Shown here: one piece after another, positions 42,646 through 51,437 of the stretch
Numbering within the stretch: position 1 is the stretch's first letter
Layout: each line of letters begins with the position of its first letter
NCBI RefSeq assembly: GCF_001642995.1
Contig: NZ_LOHS01000052.1
Location: forward strand, 113,400-177,399
DNA length: 64,000 nucleotides
Reading direction: 5' to 3'
Source: Streptomyces jeddahensis
GTDB taxonomy: Bacteria > Actinomycetota > Actinomycetes > Streptomycetales > Streptomycetaceae
The notes under the pieces: generated by a model
Databases searched by the model: none
What the model was told of the DNA's origin: nothing
Seen by the model: the letters and a program-made list of their open reading frames with translations, nothing else
Translations under genes and position numbers: made by a program

Positions 42646-43923
42646 GTGATTGACCTTCGCCTGCTTCGTGAGGACCCCGACCGTGTTCGCGCCTCCCAGC
42701 GCGCCCGTGGAGAGGACGTCGAGCTCGTCGACGCCCTGCTCTCCGCCGACGAGCGGCGCAGGTCGTCCGGCGTCCGCTTCGACGAGCTGCGCTCCGAGCA
42801 GAAGTCGCTCGGCAAGCTCATCCCCAAGGCCTCCGGCGACGAGAAGCAGGAGCTGCTGAAGAAGGCGGGCGAGCTCGCCGCCGCGGTCAAGGCAGCCGAC
42901 GCAGAACGGGATCAGGCCGCCGCGGAGACCCAGGAGCTGCTGCTCAAGCTGGGCAACCTCGTGCACCCCGACGTGCCCGTAGGCGGCGAGGAGGACTTCA
43001 AGGTCCTGGAGAAGCACGGCACGATCCGTGATTTCACGGCCGAGGGCTTCGAGCCCAAGGACCACCTGGAGCTCGGCACGACGCTCGGCGCCATCGACGT
43101 GGAGCGCGGCGCCAAGGTGTCCGGCTCCCGCTTCTACTTCCTCACCGGTGTCGGCGCGCTGCTCGAGCTCGCCCTGGTGAACGCCGCGATCGCCCAGGCC
43201 ACTGCGGCCGGCTTCACGCCGATGCTCACTCCGGCGCTGGTCCGCCCGCAGTCGATGGCCGGCACCGGCTTCCTCGGCCAGGCGGCGCAGGACGTCTACC
43301 ACCTGGACGACGACGACCTCTACCTGGTCGGCACGTCCGAGGTGCCGCTCGCCGCGTACCACATGGACGAGATCATCGACGCCGACCGGCTGCCCCTGCG
43401 GTACGCGGGCTTCTCGCCGTGCTTCCGCCGCGAGGCCGGCTCGCACGGCAAGGACACCCGCGGCATCTTCCGTGTCCACCAGTTCGACAAGGTCGAGATG
43501 TTCTCGTACGTCGCACCGGAGGACTCTGAGGCCGAGCACCAGCGTCTCCTCGAGTGGGAGAAGCAGTGGCTGACCTCGCTGGAGCTGCCGTTCCGCGTGA
43601 TCGACGTGGCCACGGGCGACCTGGGCTCCTCGGCCGCCCGCAAGTTCGACTGCGAGGCGTGGATCCCGACCCAGGGCAAGTACCGCGAGCTGACGTCGAC
43701 CTCGGACTGCACGGAGTTCCAGTCCCGCCGCCTGCAGATCCGTGTCCGCGACGGCAAGCAGGTCCGCCCGCTCGCGACGCTCAACGGCACGCTGTGCGCC
43801 GTACCGCGCACGATCGTGGCGATCCTGGAGAACCACCAGCAGGCCGACGGCTCCGTGCGGGTGCCGGAGGTGCTGCGTCCGTATCTCGGAGGACGTGAGC
43901 TTCTGGAGCCGGTCGCCAAGTGA
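42646..43923 (+). CDS. serS: Seryl-tRNA synthetase
   Basis: 425 aa from GTG ([22 protein letters not shown]). Charges tRNA-Ser. The N-terminal antiparallel coiled-coil arm that binds the tRNA long variable arm spans about residues 25-105 (Glu/Lys/Ala-rich). The class II core has motif 2 ([25 protein letters not shown]) and motif 3 ([21 protein letters not shown]), with the [13 protein letters not shown] serine-binding loop. The stop overlaps the GTG of the following HAD gene. Its tRNA substrate tRNA-Ser(UGA) is encoded 20 kb away. Confidence 0.97.
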   Translation: MIDLRLLREDPDRVRASQRARGEDVELVDALLSADERRRSSGVRFDELRSEQKSLGKLIPKASGDEKQELLKKAGELAAAVKAADAERDQAAAETQELLLKLGNLVHPDVPVGGEEDFKVLEKHGTIRDFTAEGFEPKDHLELGTTLGAIDVERGAKVSGSRFYFLTGVGALLELALVNAAIAQATAAGFTPMLTPALVRPQSMAGTGFLGQAAQDVYHLDDDDLYLVGTSEVPLAAYHMDEIIDADRLPLRYAGFSPCFRREAGSHGKDTRGIFRVHQFDKVEMFSYVAPEDSEAEHQRLLEWEKQWLTSLELPFRVIDVATGDLGSSAARKFDCEAWIPTQGKYRELTSTSDCTEFQSRRLQIRVRDGKQVRPLATLNGTLCAVPRTIVAILENHQQADGSVRVPEVLRPYLGGRELLEPVAK

Positions 43924-44747
43924 GCGATTCCGCTGCTCCCTCCGCCGCCCCCTTTCCCTACAAGCTGGTCGCCACCGATCTCGACGGAACGTTGCTGCGT
44001 TCCGACGAGACGGTGTCGGCACGCACGCGTGAGGCGCTCACCGCGGTCACCGCGGCGGGCGCCGCCCACATCGTCGTCACCGGCCGGGCGGTGCCCTGGA
44101 CCCGGCACATCCTCGACGACCTCGGCTACGAGGGACTCGCGGTGTGCGGCCAGGGCGCGCAGGTCTACCACGCGGGCGAGCACCGTCTGCTCACCTCCGT
44201 GACCCTGGACCGCCGGGTCGCCGGCCTGGCGCTGGCGAAGATCGAGGCGGAGGTCGGCCCGCTGGCGCTGGCCGCGAGCCGCGACGGCATCGACGGCCAG
44301 GTGCTGGTGGGCCCCGGCTACCAAACGCACGACGGCCCGCTGCCGTACGTCCCCTTCACCGACATCTCCGACGTCTGGTCGCAACCGCTGAACAAGCTGT
44401 ACATCCAGCACCCGGGGCTCACCGACGACGAGCTCGCCTCGGTGGCTCTGCGGACCGCGGGCGATCTGGTGGGCGTGACGATGGCCGGCGAAGGCATCGT
44501 CGAACTGCTCCCCCTCGGCCTCACGAAGGCGACCGGCCTCTCCTTGGCCGCCCGCCGGCTCGGCGCCCACCCCGCGGAGACGATCGCCTTCGGCGACATG
44601 CCCAACGACATCCCGATGTTCGCCTGGGCCTCCTACGGCGTAGCCATGGCCAACGCCCACCAGGAACTGAAGGCAGTAGCAGACGAACAAACAACATCAA
44701 ACGAAACAGACGGCATCGCGGTGGTCCTGGAACGCCTGCTGACGTAG
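43920..44747 (+). CDS. HAD-superfamily hydrolase, Cof-type
   Basis: 275 aa from GTG overlapping the serS stop (GTGA), so translationally coupled. Motif [18 protein letters not shown] (nucleophile and acid Asp), motif [10 protein letters not shown], a type-II cap in the middle, and C-terminal [22 protein letters not shown] (motif IV acidic pair). Cof-type HADs dephosphorylate sugar phosphates, FMN or pyridoxal phosphate; substrate unknown. The last 60 bases are A-rich (AACAAACAACATCAAACG) relative to the neighbourhood. Confidence 0.9.
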   Translation: MSDSAAPSAAPFPYKLVATDLDGTLLRSDETVSARTREALTAVTAAGAAHIVVTGRAVPWTRHILDDLGYEGLAVCGQGAQVYHAGEHRLLTSVTLDRRVAGLALAKIEAEVGPLALAASRDGIDGQVLVGPGYQTHDGPLPYVPFTDISDVWSQPLNKLYIQHPGLTDDELASVALRTAGDLVGVTMAGEGIVELLPLGLTKATGLSLAARRLGAHPAETIAFGDMPNDIPMFAWASYGVAMANAHQELKAVADEQTTSNETDGIAVVLERLLT

Positions 44748-45215
44748 CTGGCGGCTAAGCCGCGCCCTGCCGCTACCGCTCCCGCTGTGGGCAGGCGTTC
44801 CGCAGGGCTGGAGGCACCTCCCAGCGGTAGCTGGGGGGGAGGGTGGGCACAGCCCCACGACGTGCGCCCACCCGACGCACAACGTCCACCAGGACAACAG
44901 AACCCGCCGAATCACAGCGAAGCGCCTGGGTGGGCGGCCCGCGCGAAGCGATTCGCGCGCTCGAAGCGGCCGCCCCGGGCAACTCCCACGCGGCGGCTCC
45001 ACGGAGTGCAGTGACTACTCCGGAGCCTGCCGCGGGCTGCCCTGCCGGGAGCTCGACGGACCACTGATGGACACCGTCGCGCTCCTCTCCCAGAAGATGG
45101 CGCCGATGGCGGCGCGTGGACAGAACTACTGTGCCCACACGGGAAGTCGGCCGCCACCCATTTATTTCCGAGATCGAGACCGAGTCCGAGAAGAAGTCCG
45201 AGCCCGACCGACCGC
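44748..45215. other. Gap after the HAD gene
   Basis: No convincing gene on either strand. The segment GTGGGCAGGCGTTCCGCAGGGCTGG ... GGAGGGTGGGCACAGCC looks like a dispersed repeat family that I associate with Streptomyces intergenic DNA; confirming this needs a genome search. Open frames here lack ribosome sites and family features. Confidence 0.35.
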
Positions 45216-45482
45216 CTACCCCCTGCGCCACCTGCGCCGCCGCGCCCGGCTCCAGAACCACCCCGCCGGAGGCTCGTCGCTACGCCAGGGCTCCGGCTCC
45301 GGAGGCTGCTTGCGCCACCGGGCGGCGAGCATACGGGCGCGTGCCGAGGGCTCGGACGCCTCTGCGGATCGTATGAACCCCTCGTCGAGTACGACGTCGT
45401 CCCAGGCCCCACCCGGCGTACCCTCAGCCCCACCCGGCGTACCCTCATCGGCCCCCCGCTCGGGCCTCGGTTCCGATGCCAT
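45216..45482 (-). CDS. Small Arg-rich protein downstream of the ABC exporters
   Basis: 88 aa from ATG (MASEPRPERG) with GGAAGGAG upstream. Pattern: a disordered start with a tandem GTPGGAEGTPGGA, then WDDVVLDEGFIRSAEASEPS, ARARMLAARWRKQPPEPEPW and a very basic end (FWSRARRRRWRRG). This last half recurs in small Streptomyces proteins of unknown function as I remember them. It lies 109 bp beyond the last ABC permease on the same strand and may share its transcript. Basic tail suggests nucleic-acid or membrane contact, which is inference. Confidence 0.6.
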   Translation of the reverse strand: MASEPRPERGADEGTPGGAEGTPGGAWDDVVLDEGFIRSAEASEPSARARMLAARWRKQPPEPEPWRSDEPPAGWFWSRARRRRWRRG

Positions 45483-45591
45483 CGTGGCTCCTTCCTGCAT
45501 GGCGGAAGCGCTCGCCTCCCACCCAGTGTCCGGATGGGAGGGTGAAAGCGCCGTCAAGATCGCAGAACCGGCACGCACGCGTGCCGCCGCG

Positions 45592-46311
45592 TCACTCCTC
45601 TCCGGCCAGCGTCAGCGTCCGCAGCTTCTGCCCCGCGTACCAGGTGGCGGCCACCGTGACGCCCGCCAGCAAAACCGTCGCGAGCGGCAGCCCGACGTCC
45701 GAGGTGACAAGGTCCGAGCCGGCGACCTTCTGGGCCACCGCGAGCGACCACTGCTGGATGCTGAGCGTGCGCGCCCCGGGCACCAGCGACCCGAACAGGG
45801 CCTCCCAGACGAGGGCGTACACGAGTCCGAAGACCACCGCGTGCCGGGTGACCGTGCCGAGGAGCAGGAAGACCGCGGCGTACGCGATGGACGCGATCAG
45901 CGCCGCGACGGTGTAGGCGACGGCGATCTGCTGGCCGTTGCCGTTGAGGATCAGCCCGGCGACGAAGGTGGGGATCGCGGAGAAGACCATCGTCACGGCG
46001 ACGGCGACGATCAGCTTGGTGAAGATGATCGTGGGCCGCTTGACCGGCTTGGCGAGCAGATACACCACCGAGCCGTCGTCGATCTCCGGTCCGATCGCCC
46101 CGGTGCCGGCGATGACGCCGATGATCGGCACCATCGTGGCGAGCGCGAACCCGCCGAGTACGTTCGATGCGATCTGGTCGTCGGCGCCGGTGAGGGCGCG
46201 TACCGCACCTGCGATCACGAGCAGCAGGGCGGGCAGCGCGAAGAGGATGAGGGCCCGGCGGCGGCCGAGCAGGGCCCGGTAGGTGAGCCGGGCGACTGTG
46301 GGGTCGTACAT
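45592..46311 (-). CDS. ABC-2 type transporter permease
   Basis: 239 aa from ATG. Six hydrophobic segments (ALILFALPALLLVIAGAV, FALATMVPIIGVIAGTGAIG, IVAVAVTMVFSAIPTFVAGLI, TVAALIASIAYAAVFLLLG, VVFGLVYALVWEALFGSL, and a last helix at VLLAGVTVAATWYAG). ABC-2 signature region IGPEIDDGSVVYLLAKPVKRPTI after the second helix. It pairs with the ATPase at 46322-47233, 10 bp upstream. Substrate unknown. Confidence 0.85.
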   Translation of the reverse strand: MYDPTVARLTYRALLGRRRALILFALPALLLVIAGAVRALTGADDQIASNVLGGFALATMVPIIGVIAGTGAIGPEIDDGSVVYLLAKPVKRPTIIFTKLIVAVAVTMVFSAIPTFVAGLILNGNGQQIAVAYTVAALIASIAYAAVFLLLGTVTRHAVVFGLVYALVWEALFGSLVPGARTLSIQQWSLAVAQKVAGSDLVTSDVGLPLATVLLAGVTVAATWYAGQKLRTLTLAGEE

Positions 46312-46321
46312 CTTCGGCCTC

Positions 46322-47233
46322 CTACGCCGCGACCAGATACGAGAAGACGGACTCGAGGGACTCGTCGGACGGCGAGACCGTGAACAGCCGGATGCCGTGG
46401 TCCCTGGCCACCCGCGGCAGCAGCGCGGTGAACCGGCCGAAGTCGACGGCCTGGATGTGCAACGCGCCTTCCGTGACGTCCACTTCGATGCCCGCCGTCG
46501 ACGGATCGGCGATCAGCGCGGCAGCGAGGGCGCGGTCGTCGCTGGAGCGCACGAGATAGCGGTGCGGGCGGTCGGTCATCAGCCGGCGGATCTTGCGGAA
46601 GTCGCCGCTCGCCGCGTGCCGTCCGGCGACGATCACCTCGATGTGGGAGGCGAGTTGCTCGACCTCCTCGAGGATGTGCGACGAGAAGAGGACGGTGCGG
46701 CCCTCGTCGCCCATGCGCCGCAGCAGGTCCATCAGCTGCATGCGCTGGCGCGGGTCCATGCCGTTGAAGGGCTCGTCGAGCAACAGCACGGACGGCTCGT
46801 GGACCAGCGCGGACGCCATTTTGACGCGCTGCCGCATGCCCTTGCTGTACGTGGAGATCTTGCGGTCCTGTGCGTACTCCATCTCGACCGTGGCGAGGGC
46901 CCGTTGGGCGGCACGTTCGTTCAGGCCGTGCAACTCGGCGTTGGCGACGACGAATTCGCGGCCCGTGAGGAAGTCGTACATGGCTTCGCGCTCGGGGACG
47001 ATGCCGATGTGCCGGTAGATCTGCTCGTTGCGCCAGATCGGGCGGCCGTCGAGGGTGACGGAGCCGGTGGAGGGGGACAGGAAGCCGCCCATCATGTTGA
47101 TCAGGGTGGACTTGCCGGCGCCGTTGGGGCCGAGGAGTCCGGTGACGCCGGGGCCGACGGTCATGGTGATGTCGTTGACGGCCACCACGTTGCCGAACCA
47201 GCGCGAGACGTGGTCGATGTCGATCGTGGTCAC
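46322..47233 (-). CDS. ABC transporter ATP-binding protein
   Basis: 303 aa from a GTG overlapping the upstream permease stop (GTGA). Walker A GPNGAGKST, ABC signature YSKGMRQRVKMA, Walker B LLLDEPFNGMD, and the H-loop FSSHILEE. The last 80 residues form the C-terminal extension seen in drug/antibiotic exporter ATPases. It energises the ABC-2 permease encoded just downstream. Confidence 0.9.
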   Translation of the reverse strand: MTTIDIDHVSRWFGNVVAVNDITMTVGPGVTGLLGPNGAGKSTLINMMGGFLSPSTGSVTLDGRPIWRNEQIYRHIGIVPEREAMYDFLTGREFVVANAELHGLNERAAQRALATVEMEYAQDRKISTYSKGMRQRVKMASALVHEPSVLLLDEPFNGMDPRQRMQLMDLLRRMGDEGRTVLFSSHILEEVEQLASHIEVIVAGRHAASGDFRKIRRLMTDRPHRYLVRSSDDRALAAALIADPSTAGIEVDVTEGALHIQAVDFGRFTALLPRVARDHGIRLFTVSPSDESLESVFSYLVAA

Positions 47234-48135
47234 AGTCCGACCTTTCGGTAGCGGCGCATCAGGATGCCGTAGCTTCCGGCGATGAGTCCCAGGACGACGA
47301 GCAGGTAGACGACGCCCGCGCCGGTCGAGGGTCCTTCCCCTCCGGGGAAGGAGGACGTGGCGCCCAGGAAGGCCGTCTGCACGCCGTCGATGAGTGTGAT
47401 CGGCGAGAAGAGGCCGAGCCAGCCCACCGCGCCGTCGCTGCCCTGCATGTGCGCGATGGCCTGGAGGGTGGAGACCGCGCCGTACGAGATCGTCAGGACG
47501 GCGATCACGGCGGCGATGCCGAAGCCGCGGCGGGGTGTGACCGCCGAGATGACGAGACCGATTCCGGCGAAGAGCAGCGAGAGCAGCGCCACCGAGACCA
47601 ACCCCTGCAGAAAGCCCTCCGTCTGGTCCGAGAAGTCAAGTTTGGCCAGCAGCGCCCCGATGTAGAGCACGAGCAGCGGCGCCGCCGTGAGGACGAACAT
47701 GGCGGAGGCCATCGCCCCGTACTTCGCGAGGACGTAGTCGCCGCGCTCGATGGGCCGTGAGAAGTACAGGGGGACCGTCTTGAAGCGCAGGTCCCGCGAG
47801 ACGGACTGCGGGCCCTGCGATGCGATGTAGAGGCCGATGACGGCCTGCATCACGATCGCGTAGCGGGTGTAGTCCATCGGCAGGTCTTTCAGCTTGGTCG
47901 CGACCGTGACCGCGACCATGATCGCCGCCGGGGCACACATCACCCCGAAGAGCAGCATCGGCAGCACCTTGGACTTGGCCGAGCGGCCGAGTCCGTACGC
48001 GCCGCGCAGGGACTGCGAGAAGAGGGAACGGCGGGCGTACGCACGGCCCAGTCGGGGGCCGTCGTAGGTGCGGTAGCCGATGTTGTGGATCCGCGTCTGC
48101 TCACCGGCGCCCGCGAGGGGCTGCTCAACCGCCAT
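47230..48135 (-). CDS. ABC-2 type transporter permease
   Basis: 301 aa from ATG (MAVEQPLAGAGEQ); the open frame upstream to 48261 overlaps the ATPase. An N-terminal cytosolic stretch with RTYDGPRLGRAYARRSLFSQSLRGAYGLGRSAKSK, then about six helices (VLPMLLFGVMCAPAAIMVAVTV, MFVLTAAPLLVLYIGALLA, LVSVALLSLLFAGIGLVISAV, FGIAAVIAVLTISYGAV, VVYLLVVLGLIAGSYGILM). The start is 11 bp inside the end of the upstream ATPase, so the two are coupled. Confidence 0.85.
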   Translation of the reverse strand: MAVEQPLAGAGEQTRIHNIGYRTYDGPRLGRAYARRSLFSQSLRGAYGLGRSAKSKVLPMLLFGVMCAPAAIMVAVTVATKLKDLPMDYTRYAIVMQAVIGLYIASQGPQSVSRDLRFKTVPLYFSRPIERGDYVLAKYGAMASAMFVLTAAPLLVLYIGALLAKLDFSDQTEGFLQGLVSVALLSLLFAGIGLVISAVTPRRGFGIAAVIAVLTISYGAVSTLQAIAHMQGSDGAVGWLGLFSPITLIDGVQTAFLGATSSFPGGEGPSTGAGVVYLLVVLGLIAGSYGILMRRYRKVGL

Positions 48136-49138
48136 GGTGGACCGCCTCCTTCCGCTCACTGTCCGTGCCCTGGTGCCGACGGTCCGTTCCCTCGCGCTGC
48201 TGCGTCTGGTCCGGCCGGAACACCTCCGCGATGTGGTGCCTGCGCTGTTCCATGCGGACAAGTCCCAGGCCGAGGTCGGCGACGAGGTCGCGCACGAGGT
48301 CGTACGTCTCCTCGCCTTCCGCCGTGAGCAGCAGCGTGTGCCCGGCGCCCGGCAGGCCGCCGCCCGCGTCTGTGGTCACCCCGCGCGCGTGCAGCGCGTC
48401 GCGCAACGCGCGTGTGCCGTCCGGGTGTTCGTCGGTGTCGGTGACCTCGACCGCGAGGGTCGTCGTGGTCTGCGTGAAGTCCGTGGTGGAGCTGGAGCGC
48501 AGCAGCTTGCCGCCGTCGATGACCACGACATGGTCGCAGGTGCGCTCCAACTCGCCCAGCAGGTGCGAGGTGACGAGGACCGAGATGCCGAAGTCGGTGT
48601 GGACGCGCCGGATCAGGCCGAGCATGTCGTCACGGCCGACCGGGTCGAGGCCGTTGGTCGGCTCGTCCAGGAAAACCAACTGCGGGTCGTGCACGAGCGC
48701 TTGGGCGAGCTTGACGCGCTGCTTCATACCGGTCGAGTAGCCGCCGATGGGGCGGTAGCGCTCCTCGTACAGACCGACGTGGCGCAGCGTGTCCGCCGTG
48801 CGTTCGCGGGCGGCTGTGGGCGGCAGCCCGGACATGCGCGCCATGTGGACGACGAATTCGGTGGCCGAGACGTCGGGCGGCAGGCAGTCGTGCTCGGGCA
48901 TGTAGCCAACGCGCTCACGGATGGCGGCGCCCTCGGTCGCCACGTCGAGCCCGAGCACGTCGGCGCGGCCCTCGGTGGCGGGGGAAAGACCCAACAGGAT
49001 CTTGATCAGTGTGGACTTGCCGGCCCCGTTGGCTCCGACGAGTCCGGTCACACCGGGCCCGATGTCCACGGAGAGCCGGTCAAGCGCGGTCACCCTCGGG
49101 AACCGCTTGCTCAGGCTTTCGGTCGAGATCACAGTCAC
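48125..49138 (-). CDS. ABC transporter ATP-binding protein
   Basis: 337 aa from GTG. Walker A GANGAGKST, signature YSTGMKQRVKLAQ, Walker B LVFLDEPTNGLDP, H-loop TSHLLGE. A C-terminal domain of about 110 residues ends in a charged tail. First gene of the exporter operon ATPase-permease-ATPase-permease at 45592-49138. A GTTTCGAAAC palindrome lies at its start (49139-49148). Confidence 0.9.
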   Translation of the reverse strand: MTVISTESLSKRFPRVTALDRLSVDIGPGVTGLVGANGAGKSTLIKILLGLSPATEGRADVLGLDVATEGAAIRERVGYMPEHDCLPPDVSATEFVVHMARMSGLPPTAARERTADTLRHVGLYEERYRPIGGYSTGMKQRVKLAQALVHDPQLVFLDEPTNGLDPVGRDDMLGLIRRVHTDFGISVLVTSHLLGELERTCDHVVVIDGGKLLRSSSTTDFTQTTTTLAVEVTDTDEHPDGTRALRDALHARGVTTDAGGGLPGAGHTLLLTAEGEETYDLVRDLVADLGLGLVRMEQRRHHIAEVFRPDQTQQREGTDRRHQGTDSERKEAVHHGG

Positions 49139-49475
49139 GTTTCGAAACTAGTGGCGAGGGCAACGGCGGTCGTCAGACCAGGGGGTTGTCCGTGGTCAGA
49201 CTTCGGTAGTACGGGCCCGTAGGGGTCACCCTCAGGTCTTGCATGGGCGAGTTGGGGAATGAGTTGGGCATATCTACGCATACTGCGCATAGTTCACATT
49301 CGGGGACCTGCAGGTCAAAGTTCGGAGCGTCTGGCAGCGCGCCTAGCGAACTATCCGTGTTCGCTGACTAGTTGACCAACGGCCCTGACTCTTCGCCTGA
49401 TTCACTTGAACGCCCATCACCATCGGCCGAACTTCCCGCCGAACAGACTGCACCGATAGGAATATTAGGCACGTA

Positions 49476-49590
49476 TGTGGACAAGTTTGCGAAGCAGTCA
49501 GGTTAGTTGATCAACGTTCCTGATTCCTCCCGCTAGTTGTCCACAGAACCGTCAATTCTCCCTGTGGAAAACGCAGTTGCTTGTGGATCA
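49476..49590. promoter_or_regulatory. Second DnaA-box cluster, in the ABC operon-kptA gap
   Basis: The gap 49139-49660 has no gene. TTGTCCACA occurs on the minus strand at 49476-49484 and on the plus strand at 49537-49545, with near-matches TTTTCCACA (minus, 49563-49571) and TGATCCACA (minus, 49582-49590). Confidence 0.68.
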
Positions 49591-49660
49591 AACATCCGAC
49601 CCGGAAAGAGTGAGTCAAAACCGAGTGCGCGCCGGCCCGGCCGACGGGCACGCTGGCCGG

Positions 49661-50209
49661 ATGGACCAGAGACGCACCGTGAAGGTGTCGAAGTACCTGG
49701 CGAAGCATCTGCGTCATCAGCCGGAGAGGATCGGCCTCACCCTGGACGAGGGCGGCTGGGTGGAGATCGACACGCTGATCGCCGCGGCCGCCGCGCACGG
49801 CTTTCGCTTCACGCGGGAGGAGCTCGACCATGTGGTCGCCGTCAACGACAAACGACGGTTCGCGATCGAGGGCAGCCGGATCCGCGCCAGCCAGGGACAC
49901 TCCGTGGACGTCGACCTGGGGCTGCCCCCGGCAACCCCGCCCACGTATCTCTTCCACGGCACCGTGGCCCGTAATCTGTCCGCGATCCGCGCCGAGGGAC
50001 TGCGGCCGATGGCCCGCCACGACGTGCACCTCTCCGCCGACCGCGAGACCGCGACGCGGGTCGGTGCCCGGCGCGGCCGCCCCGTCGTGCTGTCTGTCGA
50101 CGCCGGGACCATGCACCGCGCGGGACACGTGTTCCGCGTCAGCGCCAACGGCGTATGGCTCACGGCGGAGGTACCCCCGGAGTACCTGCGGTTTCCGGAC
50201 CAGCACTGA
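49661..50209 (+). CDS. kptA: RNA 2'-phosphotransferase (Tpt1/KptA family)
   Basis: 182 aa from ATG (MDQRRTVKVSKYLAKHLRH). Moves an internal 2'-phosphate from RNA to NAD+, giving ADP-ribose 1'',2''-cyclic phosphate. Family signatures: SKYLAKHLRHQPERIGL (first Arg), RRFAIEGSRIRASQGHS (Arg and His), TYLFHGTVARNLSAIRAEGL (His), and HLSADRETATRVGARRG (Arg). In yeast it finishes tRNA splicing; bacteria have no such pathway, so the natural substrate here is unknown. Single gene next to a DnaA-box cluster. Confidence 0.92.
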   Translation: MDQRRTVKVSKYLAKHLRHQPERIGLTLDEGGWVEIDTLIAAAAAHGFRFTREELDHVVAVNDKRRFAIEGSRIRASQGHSVDVDLGLPPATPPTYLFHGTVARNLSAIRAEGLRPMARHDVHLSADRETATRVGARRGRPVVLSVDAGTMHRAGHVFRVSANGVWLTAEVPPEYLRFPDQH

Positions 50210-50271
50210 CGGCACCGGCCTCCTGCTCGAAGGAGGCCCTGGCGGCTCCGGCACATTCCCGTCAGCGCACA

Positions 50272-50345
50272 CGCACACGGTCCCGGCAGCGCTCACGAAC
50301 GCGATCCGAACAGCGCTCCCGCACACGGTCCCGGCAGCGCTCACG
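50272..50345. repeat. 26-bp direct repeat, 48 bp apart
   Basis: CGCACACGGTCCCGGCAGCG CTCACG occurs at 50272-50297 and 50320-50345, with a degenerate CAGCGCTC unit between. Intergenic, upstream of the LLM oxidoreductase gene. Confidence 0.8.
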
Positions 50346-50371
50346 CTCCGCCGCCGCTTAGGCTCGGAGGC

Positions 50372-51277
50372 ATGAGTCTGCGTCTGAGCACAGTGATCCT
50401 CCCGTACCGCCGCTGGCACGAGGGTGCCCGCGCGACGTGGCAGCAGGCCGAGGAGCTGGGCTTCCACGCGGCGTACACCTACGACCACCTCTCCTGGCGC
50501 ACCTTCCGGGACGGGCCGTGGTTCGGGGCGGTGCCGACGCTGACCGCGGCCGCGGCCGTCACCGAGCGGCTGCGCCTGGGCACGCTCGTCACCTCGCCCA
50601 ACTTCCGGCACCCTGTGACGCTCGCCAAGGACCTGATCTCGCTCGACGACGTGTCGAACGGCCGGATCACGCTGGGCATCGGCGCGGGCGGCACGGGCTT
50701 CGACGCCACCGCGCTGGGCCAGGACCCATGGTCGCCGCGCGAGCGGGCGGACCGTTTCGCCGAGTTCGTCCAGCTGCTCGACACGCTGCTCACCGAGGAC
50801 GGTACAGAGGGGGTGTCGTACAAGGGGGATTTCTACTCCGCCTTCGAGGCGCGCAACATCCCGGGCTGCGTCCAGCGCCGCCGGCTGCCTTTCGCGGTGG
50901 CCGCCACCGGGCCCCGCGGTCTGAAGCTGGCCGCACTCCACGGCCAGGCATGGGTGACGACGGGAGACCCGAAGCTGTTCGAGACGGGCACCCCCGAGCA
51001 GTCACTGCAAGCCATCCGCGGCCAGGTGGAGAAGCTGGGCGCGGCCTGCGAGACGCTGGGCCGCGATGTCGCGGAACTCGACAAGATCCTGCTCACCGGG
51101 TTCACCCCGGACCGTCCGCTGGACTCCTTCGACGCCTTCGTGGACTTCGCGGGCAACCACGCGGCGCTCGGCTTCAACGAGATCGTGGTCCACTGGCCGA
51201 TCCCCGAGTCGGACTTCGCAGCGGACGAGAAGATCTTCGAGCGGATCGCCACGGAGGCCGTCCAGCAGCTCGGCTGA
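50372..51277 (+). CDS. LLM-class (luciferase-like, F420- or flavin-dependent) oxidoreductase
   Basis: 301 aa from ATG. Typical bacterial-luciferase-fold opening RLSTVILPYRRWHEGARATWQQAEELGFHAAYTYDHLSWR, then LTAAAAVTERLRLGTLVTSPNFRHPVTLAKDLISLDDVSNGRITLGIGAGGTGFD. In Streptomyces most such enzymes use coenzyme F420, though flavin use cannot be excluded from sequence. Substrate unknown. The stop codon lies in the first unit of a 14-bp tandem repeat. Confidence 0.88.
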   Translation: MSLRLSTVILPYRRWHEGARATWQQAEELGFHAAYTYDHLSWRTFRDGPWFGAVPTLTAAAAVTERLRLGTLVTSPNFRHPVTLAKDLISLDDVSNGRITLGIGAGGTGFDATALGQDPWSPRERADRFAEFVQLLDTLLTEDGTEGVSYKGDFYSAFEARNIPGCVQRRRLPFAVAATGPRGLKLAALHGQAWVTTGDPKLFETGTPEQSLQAIRGQVEKLGAACETLGRDVAELDKILLTGFTPDRPLDSFDAFVDFAGNHAALGFNEIVVHWPIPESDFAADEKIFERIATEAVQQLG

Positions 51278-51357
51278 CGAGCCTGGACTGACGGGCCTGG
51301 ACTGACGGGCCTCGACTGACGAGCCCCGGCTGACAGACCTCGACTGACGGGCCCGGC
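51274..51357. repeat. Six 14-bp tandem repeats after the LLM gene
   Basis: CTGACGRGCCTSGA-type units begin at 51274, 51288, 51302, 51316, 51330 and 51344. Short, palindrome-poor, probably a replication-slippage minisatellite. Confidence 0.85.
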
Positions 51358-51437
51358 GGCCTGCTCAGCGGGCGAGAAGTACTCAGATGTGCGCCCCACC
51401 GCACGGCCGTGCTGGCATATGCGCGACACTGGGGGGC

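Noticed and set aside
44773..45448. Open frames in the gap after the HAD gene
   Set aside because: No ribosome sites, no domain; the DNA looks like dispersed repeat sequence instead.
49139..49148. GTTTCGAAAC palindrome as a third parS
   Set aside because: Lacks the central CACGTG of parS; it is only a short palindrome at the ABC ATPase start.
50272..51357. CRISPR array
   Set aside because: Repeats are either two copies 48 bp apart or adjacent 14-bp units without spacers, and no cas genes are present.
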